Assembly (NCBI RefSeq): GCF_000004195.4
Contig: NC_030683.2
Coordinates: 78,275,410 to 78,339,409 of the forward strand
Direction: 5' to 3'
DNA: 64,000 nt
Origin: Xenopus tropicalis
Lineage: Eukaryota; Chordata; Amphibia; Anura; Pipidae
Positions 1-57,686 of the stretch are shown here, piece by piece; the first letter of the stretch is position 1; each line of letters begins with the position of its first letter. The notes below the pieces were generated by a model. It saw only the letters and a program-made list of their open reading frames with translations, searched no databases and was not told the DNA's origin. The position numbers were made by a program, and so were the translations under genes.

Positions 1-105
1 TGAGCAAAGTTCAGGTGTGGTCGGGCGGCATTCCAGCTCTAAATTTGTGCTGCCCTAAGCCCAGACCTTTGTGGCCATGCCACAAATCCAGGCCTGTTAT
101 TGATG
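1..105 (-). repeat. fragment of a GC-rich dispersed repeat
   Basis: The reverse complement contains atttgtggc-atggccacaaagg and gggcttagggcagcac, matching 6233-6290 almost base for base. It is cut by the window edge. Confidence 0.6.
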
Positions 106-2634
106 CTAATTTAGCCATCTGTCTTGGGAAGATTATACTATACATTTCAACATAGAACTGTGTGTTTATAAAAGCCCTTTATGTAGTTCTGGTATTGCTG
201 CCTTCAAAGTAATAGCGGAGTCCTATACTTCCTCATTAGATGGGTTTGTATAGGCTACAAGTGATCACAGCTAGGTCTTGCCATACCAAACTATATCCGC
301 ACAAGACTTGATACAAGCAGTGGACAAAAAAAACATTACATAGTCAATAAAATAACTCAGCTTGTGGACCACACCCCATACATACACCCTTTCAGCTTCT
401 TTTTTAATGAAAACACAATACAAACATTGACTTTTGCTCTTTCTTTTTATTAACTTAACACTTTAAACAATCATAATTATGCTTGATATTCTCATCCTTA
501 TTTTATATATTTAAACATGCACTGCTGTTACTTGGATGTAACACCCTGTGCGAGAATAGGTCTGAATGACTCAAATCTGTAGTACTGAGAGCAGAATCAA
601 GGGTTACTGAATGTGACAGCATTATTTACAATATATGGCACAAAAGAAAGGACAAATGACTAGGCACAAAGTGTCAAACCCTTCCTAATAAAAGTGAAAG
701 ATTTAATCTCAGAATATCTTTTAGAAATAGGGTGCCATACTGTGCAGTTGCATGGGTGTTTTTTATGTAGAAGAGCGGGTTTGCTTGCTGTTCACTACTC
801 ACTAACTAACCATGCTGAAAACAAAAGCCAGAGTATTGTGGAAGGAATAAATAGTCTGGTAAGTGCTTGCAGAACTGGATCAGTAAATTAAACAAAAACA
901 TACTATTCAGAGCAACTTAAAATCATTTTTAAATGGATCCATTCCTAATCTTAAGTAGGCTTTATGTTGTGTTCATTTATATTAGCTAGGCAACAGCATT
1001 TGAGAGGATGGGTTGTTACGTGCATAGAATAGGCCCTCTGAATATTTGCATATGCGTGGGAGCTTTATTGCTTGAACAGGCATTCTCCATACACATCAAT
1101 ACAACAGTGACTTCATTTAAATACACTTGGGGTGATGATGCCTAGTGAAGTCTATAGTTAATGCCGCAGCTGCAGCAAGCTATATGATTGCCTCGTGTAT
1201 AAAAACTACCAGGGGAAGTATGTTTTAATGAGCTAGGGACAGGGGAAATTGGTGCTCCAGATGTTGCAGATATAAAGCACCAGCCATCACAAAAGGGGAA
1301 GCATTGACAATTCCTTTTATTAGGCATGTCCATACTTTATAAAAGTTACTTAAAATGAGGGCAAAGTACCCTTTAATCTATTTCATTTAATATATATATA
1401 TATTTCAAGTCAAACCAAAATGACTTATGGGTGGTGTAGAAAACAAAAAGGCCAACTGAAAAACTAGAGCAAATGCTCTTTTCTCCCCTTTTATTCCTCA
1501 TAATTTATATTATTAGATACAAAAAGGAGCATAAATACTCTCAGTTGAGTATGTTCATACATTATCTGCTAATGATATTAAAATATTTTTTTACCATTAA
1601 TATCTATGGCAGGAAGAAGCCTTGTGCAGCCATATCATTTACCTTCTCATTACCCTTATTTGGCAATTCTGTTCAGCATAACAATCTTAAAAGAATCTTA
1701 AAGAATATTGTATTCCCACTAGTCATTTGTTACCATCCAAATGAATCTTTTAACTGCTATGTAATACAATATATCCCTATTCAGTGGTAAATAAAATTAC
1801 AAATAGGAATATTTTTTGGCCCCTGGAAATGGTCCTACAAAACTGTTGGATTCATATCGTACCTGCATTAATAGTAGTTCTAACAATGTCCCATTTTTTT
1901 ATTCCAGTAATTATTCAGAAGTCTCCTTCTTAACTACTGTTCAACTTATCCATCCTTATCAACTAGTGTACCCCTTCCTTTACATGCTGTAGCAAACCAC
2001 TTCAAGGCACATTTTTTTTATTTCTAGTAATTTCTTTTGTACCTTTTTGGGGACCTTTGTCAATAAAATAATCAGCAATATTAAATTATGGGGATTGTAT
2101 GTGAGAGTGAAGTCATTGTTGCTAGATAGTTGGCATCAAGAAGTGCGCTTTTTTCTTTCGGTTTTCATTCCCATAATTCCCATTATTTACAGTAGCTACA
2201 GTAAATGAACTGTTCTAAAACAAAGCAGTTTGGAGGTTACAAGAGGTTTATCTCCTACAACTCCACTTGCCATCAGATAATTAGTAAGAGATGATAAATG
2301 GGTTTCTTGTTCAATAATACCAGAGGACAATAATTTGATAACTGCTCAAAATTGCTCCTCAGGGTTCCCAACAGCTCAGGCTTTGAGGCATGCAATAAGG
2401 CACCTGCAAACCAGGATGGCTCTGCAATGGAACTTTGCTGTCCATATCTGATCAAGGATGGGAATCCTTCCAATGTAAAACTGCCATAAAGGCAGAATGT
2501 ATCACAATATTTAACATCCATAATCATGATCTGTCTATTGGTCTTATAAGTTCTTTTTAAATAAAAATGTACTCAACCCTTTTGCTGGCCCACTAAATGC
2601 ATCACAACCTTTAAAACATCAGAAATACATGTGT
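1..2634. other. 3' flank of tecta, no gene recognised
   Basis: AT-rich sequence with only short chance open frames. Positions 1-105 are a fragment of the same repeat as 6230-6520 (see that entry), in the opposite orientation. In other vertebrates the next gene on this side is SC5D, but none of it is visible here. Confidence 0.6.
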
Positions 2635-2640
2635 TTTATT
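2635..2640 (-). terminator. candidate tecta polyadenylation signal AATAAA (distal)
   Basis: TTTATT on the plus strand, about 230 nt past the stop codon. Alternative to the hexamer at 2701-2706. Confidence 0.45.
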
Positions 2641-2700
2641 AATGCCCTGCTTTGACCCAGTTCTCCATATCATTTCTAAATGGGATACACAGATTTTCCA

Positions 2701-2706
2701 TTTATT
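2701..2706 (-). terminator. candidate tecta polyadenylation signal AATAAA (proximal)
   Basis: TTTATT on the plus strand, 163 nt past the tecta stop. A second AATAAA is at 2635-2640. Either would give a 3' UTR of roughly 180-250 nt. Usage cannot be decided from sequence. Confidence 0.45.
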
Positions 2707-2868
2707 ACTTGGGAAATCACACCAATTGTATTTAATTAAATATCCGAGCATCAGTTTGTAGAATGTCTCTTCTCTTGTTCAATGTGCAAAGTTGTGGTCC
2801 CTGTGCTAAATCTTCCTGTAAAAATGACTTGGAATATTTCATCAGAAAAATCTTTAATTTCTTTTGAT

Positions 2869-47923
<45,055 letters not shown>

Positions 47924-48565
47924 TCTGAAGCAAACAAGTGTTACAGTTAACACATTTCAAATCAATCGCATTGCCCTATAGATAGCATGGCTGCAATTGT
48001 TATAGACAGTATCATTGCAAAGTATCAGAGTAACACTAATATCATGATAATGACTTTGCTTTTTATGGGCTTCAGAAGCAACTTTTTGTTATTATGACCC
48101 GTCTTATTGTCTTTTCCCACAGCTAAATATGGGTCCCTGAAAGTTCATCATAAAGTCTTCCTGTATGGGTTTCAAAGGGTTGAAATGGCTATATCTCTTG
48201 CACTATGCTCTTGTATATTTGGGCATTATTTTATACTGTATCAGTGTTCTATCTCCTCTTGGAAGATAACAGCTAAAAATATTCAAGATATTGCAATCTA
48301 ATGTTAATAGCGTTCTGGGATTGGTAATGGAGAAAGTCAACACAAGAGAAGACAAGCCTTGCATGGAGATTAGAAGTTGCTTTTTATAGTGGGCTAGGAA
48401 ATAATTGAACTGTTTTTCTGTTGGGCAAGTAGTTCACTAATTTGTTTGTAATGGGACAGTTAATCTGCTGGCCTTGATTATCATGGTTGTTGCACAACAG
48501 GCCTGTAGTTGATAAACTATAAGTTACAGAATCCTCAGTCTGCTTGGTGCTCTGTTTGTGCATTA

Positions 48566-48941
48566 AGTTAAAAGCAGTCTTTTATGTAAGTTGGGTAACA
48601 ATATCTTATCGAAAGCTTTAACCTCTGAATATGTATGCATTGCAATGGGTTTATTGTAGTGGAAACTATCTTGTGCCCCCTTTGTAATAAGAGGCACCAA
48701 GTTTGCCCAGGTGCAGTAACCTATAGTAACCACACAGCAGGTCACATTTACTGGTCACTTGTTTAAAAGCAAAAACATCCTATTGGTTGCTATGGGTTAC
48801 TGCTACTGGGCAAACTTGGTACCTCTTATTACATAGGGGGCACAAGATTTTCCACTAAAATAAACCCATTGCAATGCGTACATATTCAGAGGTAAAAGCT
48901 TTCAATAAGATATTGTTACCCAACTTAGACTGCTTTTAACT
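48566..48941. mobile_element. long-hairpin MITE with AGTTAAAAGCAGTCT ends
   Basis: Arms of about 180 bp pair nearly throughout: agttaaaagcagtct against agactgcttttaact, atctgaatatgtatgcattgc-like against its complement, and ttgtaataagaggcaccaag against cttggtacctcttattac. A TTAA lies near each end. It sits about 650 bp upstream of the tecta ATG. Confidence 0.8.
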
Positions 48942-50712
48942 GAGAGATGCAGGTCTTTGCCTTTTGTGTCCTGATATATTGGCTTACAGTCTCAATCAAG
49001 AAACAGGAAGTGACATATAAAATTGCTTCATAAAGACTGCTGAGAAATAGCACATGCAACATCACTAAGATCAAGCTATAGCAAGACCAGAAGTTTTTAA
49101 ATTTCTATTTAAACATACTATCCTAGGTATGCTAGGTCTTTAATGTAGTGTGACTGCTCTGAGTAACAGATGTTTTAGACTTCTAGGTCTCAGATATCTC
49201 TTTTGAGTCTTTCTTTGAGCTTTGCAAAGCAAACAGATCTCCTTTACAGTCAAGTTTCAGAGGTTTCTACTTTACAGGTTTCCTAAACACCATAAAATAT
49301 ATTGTAAAGGTCTTTGAGAAGACATTTCACATATCGGGTGTCTCTTCTGTAGCAGCTTCTGTAAGCTTGTTAAATAATCTTGTGGTTTACAGAAGAATCT
49401 GTCTCACACACAACACATAATTAGAAGGGTAGTTTATCTTTAAATTTGCTTTTAGTATGATGTAGACAGTGGACATTTGCAGTTGGTCTTCAGCAGCTCT
49501 CCAGTTTGGAATTTCAGCAGCTATCTGGTTGCCAAGTTCCAATTAACCTGGCAGTGGAATAGTAATACCGTAGAAGTGGGCCTAAATATAAATTTAAGTA
49601 ATGAAAATTAACTATAACATTGTAGCCTGACAGGGCAATATTTTTTTTTTTTTTTTGGTAGTCAGGGTCTGTGACAGCAAAAGGCAGGTGGAAAGATGGA
49701 GAACAGTAAGCAAAGGCAAAGGCATTCTTTAACATACTAAAAGTTAATTTATAGTCAAGGTACCCTTTTAAGTATTTTACCACCATTTAGTTTTGCATTT
49801 GTAAGCTCAACCTAGAGGTGTGGAAGTAGTAGTTCACTGCCATAGGGAACATTTACATAAGCATCCCTTATACAAACGTTTTTTTATAGCCATAATACAT
49901 ATCTTAATCCTACCTGATGATACAAAGATGCCTATTCTTTCTGCATCTTCCACTATCTTCAATTCTGATGTGTGACACCTGCTCATTGACAGAACCATCC
50001 ACAGATTATTACATTCACCCTTTCAAGCACATTTAGCCTGGTCTCATCTTCATATAGAAAGGGGCATAGAGACCAGAAAAACAATATTACTTCCATATCT
50101 TCCAAATCTGGCAAATGGAAATATCTGCCTGATTTTCAAATATATAGTAAGTGCTACATTGCACAAGTGTAGTTACCAATGGCAACCAATCAGCAATTAG
50201 CTTTGGTCTACGGTCTACTAAAAGTAGAAAAACTTGGCAACTGCACTTGTATAATTCTGTGAATTGTATTCCATTGTGAAAAAAGAAATCCTGACACTGA
50301 TCTAAATTTGGTGTAATTTCCTAGATAGCATATTCCCAGCATGTACCAAATTGTCTGTTAAAGGTTAATATTCATGAAATCTTTTTTTAAACACACTCCA
50401 GCGGAATGCAAAAGTCATTGTAGAAAATTCATGTATTTACAGTATATAGGATAAACGTGAAAACACGATCTTGGCTGCAACTATTGCTGCCTTATGTCTT
50501 ATAAATACAGTGATCAACTGAAATACGCTTTCCTCACACGTAAATGACTAACACCGAGCACATCAGTGTTCCTTTAGCTTCTTTTCTACTAAGAAATGTT
50601 AAAATCTAATAGTAAAATCTGTATAAACAATAGCTAAGCACCTATATTTATGTTTAATCAGCTGCATTTTCTAGTTTGATATCTAAAAAGCTAAAAAATA
50701 CAATATGCTGTT

Positions 50713-50717
50713 GTGTG

Positions 50718-50773
<56 letters not shown>
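50713..50773. repeat. TA/CA compound microsatellite
   Basis: TGTGTA, then (TA)n, (CA)n, (TA)n over about 60 bp. Confidence 0.9.
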
Positions 50774-52780
50774 GTCACAAAAAACTGTACATTAAGACAT
50801 AAGGAGGTTACAGACCTGACCAAGATGAGAATAGCATTAGAACCCGAACTTTGAAGTAAAGAAGTGTTGCGTTCTCCTCCTTTCTAGTGTGACAGGTTGG
50901 GAAAAATAGATATAATTCCTCTGGTCCTCTCCCCAAATTGAAGCCTTGGGTTTGTCTGATGTTATGCGAGGAGGAATGTGAGTGAAGAGCCGGAGAATGG
51001 TTTATCCCTATTGATTAGGTTAATCTAACAATCCCTGGGTTTTTTTGGGCTGTGAAATTGGAGTGAGACTGTTTCCCTGAAATCTTACCTCCCTTAAAAA
51101 AAAAGAATTCAGATGAAAATGTCAACTCCTTGGACTGGGCTCTTACTCTTTCTGACCAGAAATACTTTCAACTAAAGAACACAAAAGAGAAAACCCCTTT
51201 CACCTTTCTCTAAAAAAAAACTTTACCTATTAAGTTACCAAATTAGCATCAGTTTAAAACACTAAACAAAAGAAGTTGACTTTGCATTTAAATGAGGAAG
51301 TCAACTTTGCATAGAAGTCTTTTTGTTCAAGAACAATTTAGCAAATTGATTGTTATCTTTTTTTCCTCTTTGTTAATAAAAAGGAAAGTATAGAACCTTT
51401 GAAATAGACCGTTTAGTTTCTTCTCTATGCTTAATAGCTCCTTATTCCTGAAGGCTATGTTGATCAAATGGTTACCAACCATCACAATGGTGAGGCCTCC
51501 CCCACCCATTGCTATACTATTATTTCTTCAAACTTTTATTTTAATGACAAAATAAAATAACTGACACTTACTAAACCATTTAATTGGTCAATTAAGACTC
51601 ATATATTGTTGGGGGGGGGGGAATCATGCTTTAAAAGACCAGCATGATGTAGTTGTCCATGTGTCTCATAGTTTGTTAGATTTAATGTTATATATAATAG
51701 AATAAATATTAATAGAAAAGTTAGAATTTTTGATGGATGTTGGCACTATAGAGAGATGCCCACAAACACCTAAATAGAAAGACTACAGCTGAAGCCAGCC
51801 TTAATGATTCCTTATGGCTTAACTTGTACCATATGTTGCAGAAATATTGTAAAATCTGATGCATTTCTTCTGTCGTTTTCCTCCGGCTATGTATTAAATA
51901 ATTTTCCTCTTGCATTTTGTACTAATTCTATTTCACAAAAATATGTGTTATCCTGTGCCAACAAGCCGTTCGGAAACATGTATTTTAGCCAAAAGAATAA
52001 TCAAGAATTCAATAAACATGGTTGTGAGCTTGCAAGGCCCATTACAGACACTGGAGTTTTATGATTCTATCTTGCGCAGTCATGTGTGTGTGTATTAATG
52101 AAGATTTACAATTCATATCCATTCCTTCAGCACATGTGGACAGAAATGCCTATTAGGAACATTTTGGCAGGCATTTCATAAATAAATTCATATAAACATC
52201 TGTTCATTTCAAATGCTTCTTAGTTAACTAAGAAGTTTTTGTCTTTAATCTGAGAACATGGTTAAGAAATGGTTACCAATTAAGCTGAATTAGCTGCAGT
52301 GTGAGGAACCTCTCGTCATTAAAAATGAAAGGTAATAGTTTAGTAATTTATTTTTAGTGACTCCATTGGCTAGACAGAAGTAGGTAGGGTTATTATTTCA
52401 GGTCCTCTAATGACTTGTAATGTTGGTAAGTGTACCTATTCAGTATATGCTTAGAAACATCTGATAACTGCACCATACCATCACAATAATATGCAAGTGA
52501 AGTTGTGTTACAGTTAATTTTAGATTTTCTTACTTAGCTCAGGGAAACTGTCTTACCCTTATGGCTAAACAGTATAAATCCCCCAATGTCATTGGCACGT
52601 ATACTTATCTGCTGCCACAATACCACATCTCTAGCAAATTTTTAGCAGCGTGCTCCTTGAGGAAATATTTTCACCAAAACCACAAAGTATCAGTGCATCA
52701 TATTTATTGTAAAAATATATAAATATAAAAATAATATACAGCCAAATCAGTCAATCTATACATTTCACAAGCTTTATACT

Positions 52781-53103
52781 ACAGGGACCTGTTATCCAGA
52801 AAGCTCGGGACCTGCGTTTTCCGGATAAGGGATCTTTCTGTAATTTGGATCTCCATAACTTAAGTCTGCAAGAAATCATTTAAATATTGAATAAACCCAA
52901 TAGGCTTGTTTTGCCTCCAACAAGGATCCGTTATATCTTAGTTAGAATCAAGTACAAGGTACTTTTTTATTATTACAGAGAAAAAGGAGATAATCTTTAA
53001 AAATTTGAATTATTTACTTATAATGGAGTCTATGAGAGACAGCCTTTCCATAATTCAGAACTCTCTGGATAACAGGTTTCTGGATAAGGGATCCCTTACC
53101 TGT
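52781..53103 (-). mobile_element. ACAGGTAT palindromic MITE, copy 7
   Basis: Left end acagggacctgttatccaga (slightly shortened), right end gggatcccttacctgt, with ttttgcctccaacaaggatc inside. It abuts the end of the Penelope remnant. Confidence 0.8.
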
Positions 53104-53109
53104 ATAATA

Positions 53110-54060
53110 AAGAATATTTTAGGCTCCAGGCCTCATTCATTCCTTTAGGTTCAATTGTATCTAGCCTGTCTATCCATCTTGCTCCTGCTCTCAATAGTGC
53201 AGTTCTCCAATCTCCCCCTTTAGGAGGGATTTCCACCTGCCACTATCCATCTTAGGCTGGGCACACAATGTTTGGCCAGATAAAAGTGTCTACCTACATG
53301 TGTGTGGATTCTGTTGTTTTCTGGGTCAAAACCATTGATGGACCTTTTGTATTTACCTACAGTATTTACACATGTATTTGACGTGTGTTTTCTCCCACAT
53401 ATAATTTCCCACAGGGACATTTGAGGGCATAGACTACCCCTTCAGAATTACAAAAGTAATATTCTTTCACTGGAATTCTGTAGTCCTTATGGGGATGTAT
53501 AACAAACTATCCTTATACTTACTGCAATTTAAGCAAGCAAACGAGTCAATTTTGGTAGACCTAAGAATCTAGTTAGTTTTTTTTTTTAGGTTGTTCTATT
53601 TTAACCCTAACCACACAATAAGCAATATTCCTGCTTCTTTTGTAACAGAAGAGAGAGAGAAGAGAGAACAGTTTGCCAAATGTATGGATTTGTACCAGTA
53701 AGGACTAATGTTTCCTAACTATTCTCTCTATTTTCTGCTATGTGGCTAAAATTCTGTCACTAGGGGGATTCTTTTCTCAGGTTTAGAGCTTTTAGAGCCC
53801 CTCTGAAGTGATTCTCGTCATATTTTCAATGCTGTATCTCTAGTGTCCAACACTTCTATTTCATTATAACCCCTATGTGTGAATTTACCAATCTATTTTT
53901 AAATATTTTCCAAATATTTAATCTCATCTAATTCTTATATGTAAAAATTGGCCATTTGGAATACCTTTGATTGTACTTGAGGTATGAAAGTTATCTGGTC
54001 ACAGAACGTTGTTTCTCTCCAGGGGTTTGCAATATAGCTCCTTAGTAATTATCCCTTGTT
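53110..54060 (-). pseudogene. Penelope-like retroelement remnant, RT thumb and GIY-YIG endonuclease
   Basis: Minus-strand pieces from right to left: YCKPLERNNVL, then STIKGIPNGQFLHIR (family form GIPKGQFLRIR), a linker, then HPHKDYRIPVKEYYFCNSEG, VVYALKCPCGKLYVGE (GIY-YIG start) and GGDWRTALLRAGARWIDRLD. That is the C-terminal third of a Penelope element, the class whose single ORF joins reverse transcriptase to a GIY-YIG nuclease. Several frameshifts and stops make it inactive. Confidence 0.85.
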
Positions 54061-54299
54061 ATGTTGGGTTGAAAAACGCAACCTACTGTTCCTTCACTTC
54101 AGCTTATTCTTCTTAGGCCCCCCATTTTCTAAACGCTACTCCTCCTACAGTTTTAGGGGTACAAAACCCAAGCTCTCCACACTTCTTCACCCTATAGCGG
54201 AGCAGGTTTCTTGTGCTTTTCTAAGCGATCCCCCTGTCTTCTTGTGGCGCCGCTCCGAACACCCCAATTTTTCCTTTGACTTTGACAGAGAAGATTTTC

Positions 54300-55790
54300 A
54301 AACTGCTGCCACACTTACAGCTTTGAAGCTACACCCCCCAAACTTGAATAACATAATAATGGGGTTAGCCCGAATGAAACAGCGACATTTGTTAGATGAC
54401 TCAAAGTGGGAGAGGCCAGCAACAGCCAATCAAATCTCACCCATTGACTTTTATGGGGAAATTAAAACTGCTGCCAATCTTACAGCTTTGAGGCCACACT
54501 CCCCAAACTTGAATCACATAGTCATAGGGTCAGCCTGAATGAAAATATGATGATTTCTGGATGCCCAAAAGTGGGCGGAGCTGTGAACAGCCAATCAGAT
54601 TTTACCTATTGCCTTGGCAGAAATCCAACCTGCTGCCATTCTCACAACTCATAACATCAGGGTCCCCACACTTTGCAGAGTTAGGCACCTGGTAACTGTG
54701 GTTCAAGGTTAGAAAAAGTGGGTGGAACCACCAACAGCCAATTAGATTTACCTATTGACTTTCAATAGGAAAATTCAACCTGCTGCCATTCTCACAGAAT
54801 TAACCCCAGGGTCCCCAAACTTTTCACAGTTGGTCACTAGGGGACTGCAGTTTTAATTTGGAAAGTGGGCAGAGCCACCAATAGCCAATCAGATTTCACC
54901 TATAGAATTTTATTGGTTTGATGCCAGGGTTCCCAAACTTTGCACATTCAGTCACTGGGTGACTACGTACTCAAGGTTAGAAAAAGTGGGTGGGGCTGCC
55001 AAAAGCCAATCACATTTCTTTCATTGTTTTCAGTGGGAAAATTTTATCTGCTGCCATTCTCACATGTTTAATGTCAGGGTCCACAAACTTTACACAGTTT
55101 GTCACTGGGTGACTATGTTCAAGTTTCGAAAAGTGGGCGGGGCCAACAACAGCCAATCAGATTTCACCTATAGACTTCATATGTTTAAATTTAAACTGCT
55201 GCCATTCTTTAAATATTAATACTAAGGTCCCCAAACTTTGCAAAGCAGAGCCACCAACAGCCAATCCATTTCCACCCATTAAATTTCATTGGTTTATATT
55301 TAAACTGATGACATTATTTAAGTATTAATTCCAGCACTGTTAAACTTTCCAAAGTTAGTCACTGGGTTTTGCCGTTCAAAGTTAGAAAAAAGTGGGCGGA
55401 GCCACCAATAGCCAATCACATTTTGCCTATTTACTTTCAATGGTGAAGTGTAAAATGCCGTCCCTCACAATTAATATGCCTGAGTTTGCAAACTTTGCAA
55501 AGTTGGCCACTGGGGGACTCCAGTTCAAAAATAGGAAAAGTGGGTTGGGCCATTAATAGCCAATCAGATTTCATCCATTGAATTTTATTGGCTTAAATTT
55601 AAAATGCTGCCATTCTCACACTATTTATGCCAGGGTGCCCACCAATCACAATTTATCTATTGACTTTCATTGGTTTAAATTTAAACTGCTGTCCTTCTTT
55701 AACTACTTATTCTAGGGTCCCTAAACTTTGCAGAGTTAGTCACTGGGTAACTGCAGTTCCAGGTTAGAAAAAGTGGGCGGAGCCACCAAC
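54300..55790 (+). repeat. tandem array of about 150-bp units, copy B
   Basis: Anchors aaaagtgggcgg or variants near 54404, 54568, 54714, 54860, 54980, 55129, 55387, 55535 and 55768, some units truncated. Each unit carries agtgggcggagccacc (GC-box-like), agccaatcagat (CCAAT box) and an AT-rich block tttaaatttaaactgctgcc. Open frames such as 54056-54538 partly lie in it and are chance. Confidence 0.88.
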
Positions 55791-55980
55791 CGCCTTTTTC
55801 GTTATTATTTACCTTAAAATCCAAGTTGTGGGTGCAAGTTTGGCTATATTCACCTCCTTGAGGAAAAAAGCATTTCACTAGGTTGAATTACTGTGTATTT
55901 GTGGCATGGTGAGGAACCAATATCATACATTGCTATATAAACATAAAGCACAAGTAGAGAGCTGGTTTAAAGGAGTTACT

Positions 55981-56436
55981 TTAAAGGAGAAAGAAAGGTA
56001 AAAACTAAGTTTATCAGAAAGGTTTATGTAAATACAGCCATAAGCACTCACAGAAACGCTGCACTGACTTCTCTGTAAAAAAATTAGTTGTGTCTGTTTT
56101 CCTCTGCCAGAGACACGCAGCTTTCAGCTTCCTGCTCCCCCCCTCCCTCAAGAATGTTAAGAACTCACTCCCCCCAACTTAGGAATGCGGATCTGAGCCA
56201 ATCAGCAGGAAGCTGACTCATAGTCTTACTGAGCATGTTCACTTGGTCTGGGTGTCTGTGCAGGAGCGAGGCATTATGGGAACTTTCTTTATACAGCTCA
56301 GCATTTTTTCTTCCTGTTTGGCTTCAGATCTTCTGAACAGGAGAAATATGGGGAGACTTAAGGACACTATTGAGACAACTGAAGCTATGCCTGCAGCTTG
56401 AGATTAACTCTTTATTAGCCTTTCTTTCTCCTTTAA
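55981..56436. mobile_element. full-length TTAA MITE with CTTTCTTTCTCC ends
   Basis: Starts TTAAAGGAGAAAGAAAGG and ends cctttctttctcctTTAA. The interior has ctccccccctccctcaag and gagccaatcagcaggaagct. The same family as the truncated copy at 25243. Confidence 0.82.
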
Positions 56437-57000
56437 AGGAATACTGTCATGGAGCTTCTCCAGCAGAATCCTGCATTGAAATTCATTTTTCAAAAACACA
56501 GATTTTTTTATATTTAATTTCACAAGGGACTAGCCATATTCTTCATTTCCCGGGGTACCACAGCCATGTGACCTGTGCTTTGATAAACTTCAGTCACACT
56601 TTACTGCTGCACTGCAAGTTGGAGTGATATCACCCCCTCCCTTTCTCTCCCAGCAGCAGAACAATGGGAAGGTAGCAAGATAGCAGCTTCCAGTAGATAT
56701 AAGAATGGCACTCAATAGTAAGAAATCCAAGTCAGTTTTGGGACCCCTCCAGTTACATGGGAGTAGGAGAAACAATAGGCTACCTGAAAGCAGTTTTATT
56801 GTGTAGCGCTGGTTTCTGAATTCTCAGACTCAGGCACAATGCACTGAGATGGCTGCCTACACACAAATATTACATATAAAAAAAAACATTTGTTGGTTCA
56901 AGAAAAAAATCTAAAAAGGTAGAGTGAATTATTTTCTATGTAAACAGTGTAATTTAGAAATAAAAAGTACACCATAAAAATAATGACAGTATCCCTTTAA
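56433..57000. mobile_element. full-length TTAA MITE with GGATACTGTCAT ends
   Basis: Starts TTAAAGGAATACTGTCATGG and ends aatgacagtatcccTTAA with ccataaaaa just inside. The left TTAA (56433-56436) is the right TTAA of the preceding element. Confidence 0.82.
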
Positions 57001-57410
57001 ATGCAAGGTTTCCCTAACATATCATGGCTCCACCTTTAAACAAACACTACAAGATTACATTATTTAATGAAAAAATGTAATTAATAGTTCATTGTTTTCT
57101 TGTGGTTTAATCAGACGCTACTTGTTCTGAAATGATTCATTCTCAATAAATCCCAAAGGATTAGTAATGTGCATCATGCTGCCTGAGGGTTTTTAATTTT
57201 TTTTCATCATACGGCTTATAAACCTTAATTTAAAATTGAATTTCTCTCTGTGTTCAGTATCAAATGTTTTGCTGGTGATGCAGTGAGCTTTAACATATTC
57301 GGACTCTCAAAACTGTTAACATGAGACTCATGTTGCTGCTTTTACAATATAATTTTTTATATTTTAAAAATATATTTGACTTCCATTATTTGGTGAGTAA
57401 AACATGAAGC

Positions 57411-57686
57411 TTTTTTACCCAGGAGCAATATTTTCAGTGAAAAAAAAGCTGGGGAGCAGCCCTAGCACAAATGACCAATAAGGACTCAGATTAGTTAATT
57501 AGTAGCCTAATGTGGACTTGCAGACTAATAGAGGCTCTGTTTAGCAGTACTCATAGTCTTTATGCCTCCAAAACATGCCTGCAAGTCAGAAATTCAATAA
57601 TGGGCACCAACTTTGAGGCCAATGGGAGCAAAAAAAGGGGTTGGTGAGCAACATGTTGCTCATGAGCCACTGGTTGGGGATCACTG
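57411..57686. mobile_element. hAT-like MITE related to 12676-12945 (left end lost)
   Basis: Right end gttggggatcactg matches gttggggaacactg. Internal gcctccaaaacatgcctg, actttgaggccaatgggagc and ctcatgagccac match the first copy. Confidence 0.65.

Larger units (their letters stand above)
47924..52780. other. upstream region of tecta
   Basis: No coding exon recognised on either strand. A noncoding 5' exon and the promoter should be here or further right, but I cannot point to them. It contains the hairpin element at 48566-48941 and the microsatellite at 50713-50773. Confidence 0.5.

Noticed and set aside
54056..54538. 160-residue plus-strand open frame
   Set aside because: It runs from unique AT-rich DNA into the tandem array; no recognisable domain, and the frame is not kept in other units.
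54300..55790. CRISPR-like array
   Set aside because: The spacers are not unique and the whole 150-bp unit repeats; this is eukaryotic tandem DNA.
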